64,000 bases of DNA from Trueperella sp. (GTDB lineage Bacteria > Actinomycetota > Actinomycetes > Actinomycetales > Actinomycetaceae). The translations under genes were made by a program, and so were the position numbers. Below, piece by piece: positions 61,834-64,000 of this stretch. Each line of letters starts with the position of its first letter. Position 1 is the stretch's first letter. Below the pieces are notes generated by a model, which saw only the letters and a list, made by a program, of their open reading frames with translations, was not told where the DNA came from and searched no databases. The DNA is taken from NCBI GenBank assembly GCA_030532125.1, contig JAUNLU010000001.1, positions 239,960 to 303,959 of the forward strand, written 5' to 3'.

Positions 61834-64000
61834 CTAGTTTGCTGCGGAGCTGTTGTTTGACTGCGTGGCAACGTCTGGTGCCGAGATTTGCTGATACCAG
61901 TAGGCAGTTATCCACAGTGGGATCCCAAATACCACCCCAATAAATGGAATCACCAAACCTGAATCGTTGATTACGAACGCCGTCAACACTAGAACAACTC
62001 CAGCAACAGCCCCAAGCCCCAAATCAGTGCTAGGACGCAAGCTCAAACCGTAGCGCGGTGCCCGGAGCCGCCACCAGAACAGGACCGCAATTAGTACCAC
62101 CAGTGCCACTATCCACACTGGCCACGGCACTGCGGTGAAAAGCTGGGTGGCTTTGCGGGCCACAACTCGAGCAGCTTCGCCGTCGATCAAAGACTGGAAA
62201 AACATACCCAAATGGGTGCGCACGTGTGCCGGGCGCAGCCAGTCAAGGAAAGCGATGAGCAGTGCGACTCCACCAGCAGCAACCGCCACTAGTGCGCCAA
62301 ACCGGGCAGTGAACCGCCGCCCCAGCAAGCACAGACCAAGCACTGCAAACCCAACGATAAGCGGCGGCGGACCACCAAAATCTGCGCCGATAGCTGGGGA
62401 ACCATCCACAATTATTGCTATTGCCGCCATAGCTAGCAGAGTCACGATAGCAACGATATTGCCACGCTGACGCACAATTTTGAGCGCATACACCGTCAAC
62501 AGCAGCATGGCGAGAGCAAAAATCACGAACGGCGCATTAGAAATACCGTAGAACCTACCGCCCGACTGTGGTTGATCGCCCAGCACCGAAATGGAATGCA
62601 ACCGAGAACCGTAGATGGCGTCAATGGCAATCGTGGCGGCGGTGATCGCGGCGATCACCGCCGCTGGGGCCCCACCCTGCCGGCCAATCACCAATGCCAG
62701 CGCGGCTAACAGCAGCGCAATTAGGGCACAGAGCGCCAGGAAGATTGGCACCGGTGCCGCAGTGCGCCACCACGGCACCAAGTTGGCTAAGAATGACGCC
62801 GCCGGCAAACTGACCACCACTGCAGCTGCGGTCACGCCGATTAATTTAGTGCGCGCAGAAATTTCCGTAGTTGGGCGGCGCAAGCGCATCATCGCCGCCC
62901 AACTGATAAATACTGCTGCCAGCACAGTGAACCCAATATAGAACGGCCCCACAGCTGGGCGAGTATAAAGCGCCCGCGCGGCTGTGTCAGTTAAGGCAGC
63001 AATTCGCTGTTCAGCTGAGGCGGAACTATCCGATATCCCAGATTCCACCCAGAGCGGCGCACCAGTGGTGCCCGGAATTTCCGGCAAACCTAATAACCCC
63101 AAAATTGTGGGTTGCAGATCGGTTATCTGCCCTAATCCAGCTTGCCGAGTGGAAGCCGTGTACAGCATTCCGGGATAGGAACCATCCCGCAATGCCAGAT
63201 ATTGCAACCGCGCAGTCTGCTCATCGGCGTCTGCCATGGATGCCACCAGCACTGCCTTACTGGAGTCGATATTCGCCAATACCGCCCCCAAATTGGTATC
63301 CAACTCTTTTACCCGTTCATGCAGTGACGCAATATCCGACGGTCCCGAGAATGCGGCATTGAGCCCCGTATTGGCTGGCAACTCTGAATTGGCGAAAGCC
63401 GCCCCCAAATCCACCAACACCAGATCGGCGTCTGCCACTTCGCGATACGCTGCCGCGAGCGCAGCTGCAGTAGTTGCCGGCGACTGCCCAACTTTCACCT
63501 CTCGGTACTGACCAGACATAGTGCCGTCAGCATCGGCTAATGCTAAGGCAGCTCTAGCACCCACTGCGGCAGTAGATTTCCCCGCATCCGCTAGCGTGCG
63601 AGAAAAAATTCCAAATTGCGGCTGGTAGCCATTTTCGGCATTTAGCTGCTGCCACTGCGTCCACTGCTCCGCCACGATTTGACGCCCGCTAACCCGCGGC
63701 GGAGTTAGCGCACACGCCGTCTGCTGATCAGTGCTCGCAGTACGCACCCCAGTGTTCAACGTAAGCCAACCGCCGTCTGGACACGTGGTGGTAAGGAAAG
63801 TTTTAACTACCAGATTCCCTACTCCCGCTTGCTGCGCAAACTGCAATAAATTCGGGGTGTCCGCACCAACTAATTCCCACGGCACCCCCGTCATACCTAA
63901 TACCACCACACCGGTATTGGCTGGAGGCTGCGCCGGCGGAGTGGGGCGGGCACGCATAAGCGGCAAAGCTATCACCAACGCAAGCGCAGCAAGTACCGCC
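61834..64000 (-). CDS. Alkaline-phosphatase-like membrane protein (N-terminus beyond right edge)
   Basis: About 722 visible residues with no start in the window: the frame is open to the right edge and the visible start lies inside a hydrophobic N-terminal helix (AVLAALALVIALPLM). Next is an extracytoplasmic alkaline-phosphatase/sulfatase-like domain (~25-340) with GVVVLGMTGVPWELVGA, TTCPDGGWLTLNTG and a metal-site-like VASMADADE; the metal ligands look partly lost. The C-terminal half has about ten membrane helices. The protein type is known as a conserved actinobacterial membrane protein of unknown function next to glycosyltransferase genes; an envelope-polymer role is an inference. Confidence 0.82.
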   Translation of the reverse strand, partial: AVLAALALVIALPLMRARPTPPAQPPANTGVVVLGMTGVPWELVGADTPNLLQFAQQAGVGNLVVKTFLTTTCPDGGWLTLNTGVRTASTDQQTACALTPPRVSGRQIVAEQWTQWQQLNAENGYQPQFGIFSRTLADAGKSTAAVGARAALALADADGTMSGQYREVKVGQSPATTAAALAAAYREVADADLVLVDLGAAFANSELPANTGLNAAFSGPSDIASLHERVKELDTNLGAVLANIDSSKAVLVASMADADEQTARLQYLALRDGSYPGMLYTASTRQAGLGQITDLQPTILGLLGLPEIPGTTGAPLWVESGISDSSASAEQRIAALTDTAARALYTRPAVGPFYIGFTVLAAVFISWAAMMRLRRPTTEISARTKLIGVTAAAVVVSLPAASFLANLVPWWRTAAPVPIFLALCALIALLLAALALVIGRQGGAPAAVIAAITAATIAIDAIYGSRLHSISVLGDQPQSGGRFYGISNAPFVIFALAMLLLTVYALKIVRQRGNIVAIVTLLAMAAIAIIVDGSPAIGADFGGPPPLIVGFAVLGLCLLGRRFTARFGALVAVAAGGVALLIAFLDWLRPAHVRTHLGMFFQSLIDGEAARVVARKATQLFTAVPWPVWIVALVVLIAVLFWWRLRAPRYGLSLRPSTDLGLGAVAGVVLVLTAFVINDSGLVIPFIGVVFGIPLWITAYWYQQISAPDVATQSNNSSAAN

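Overview
The window is a 64 kb piece of an actinobacterial chromosome of moderate GC content. I judge it most likely to come from the Actinomycetaceae (Actinomyces, Winkia or a relative). The lineage markers are CarD, a WhiB regulator, the SenX3-RegX3-PhoU set, an actinobacterial Tad pilus cluster headed by Ssd, proteins of the DUF5926 and DUF4177 families, and sortase-anchored surface proteins. Gene order also matches blocks known from Mycobacterium and Streptomyces: topA-tmk-holB-secreted peptidase, ssd-tadA-tadBC-flp-tadE, and nth/crp/ridA/whiB/ponA/metallophosphoesterase. No phage, transposon, integrase, rRNA or CRISPR array is visible.

Layout. 1-8.4 kb: three minus-strand cell-wall proteins. 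Two are large paralogues (the left one runs off the window) sharing an N-terminal module, calcium-binding thrombospondin-3-type segments and Ig-like modules. Between them lies an LPPTG-anchored protein with a SpaA/Cna-B isopeptide domain; the complete paralogue ends in LAHTG. 8.7-20.6 kb: housekeeping genes, namely a LytR_C protein, the uracil permease, rlmB-cysS-(MFS)-ispF-ispD-carD, senX3-regX3 with divergent phoU, and gpmA. 20.8-23.4 kb: a giant YhgE/Pip protein. 23.7-30.1 kb: tRNA-Thr, a lipoprotein peptidase, holB, tmk and topA. 30.3-35.1 kb: a compact Tad pilus cluster including a 57-aa Flp-like pilin and what looks like a fused TadB/TadC platform protein. 35.4-43.7 kb: a membrane protein, alpha/beta hydrolase, nth, a Crp-type regulator, ridA, a 51-aa DUF4177 protein, whiB, a PASTA-bearing penicillin-binding protein and a metallophosphoesterase. 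43.8-49 kb: tRNA-Pro with a duplicated 3' end, a GH13 glycosidase, DUF368, DUF5692 with its TetR regulator, a MogA/MoaB protein and a GlsB-type membrane protein. 49.4-57.3 kb: an SLC13 carboxylate transporter followed by an unusual multi-domain histidine kinase and an output-less response regulator, then a P-type ATPase and DUF1846. 57.5-64 kb: tRNA-Ser, tRNA deaminase, upp, a hydrolase, DUF5926, a GT2 glycosyltransferase and a phosphatase-like membrane protein cut by the right edge.

The most distinctive observations are as follows. (i) The SLC13-kinase-receiver unit has a kinase that combines a degenerate receiver, a cyclic-nucleotide-binding-like domain and an enlarged dimerisation region, and a partner receiver with no output domain. 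(ii) Ten genes carry a TANNNT hexamer exactly six bases before the start codon, mostly without a Shine-Dalgarno sequence, the arrangement expected of leaderless mRNAs. (iii) The surface-protein cluster uses two different sorting signals. (iv) Two GGTGCACC palindromes one 23-bp step apart lie in front of the penicillin-binding protein gene.

All calls come from reading the sequence; no database search was run. Family names rest on recognised motifs, and start codons were chosen from ribosome-binding sites, leaderless -10 spacing or family N-termini as stated.
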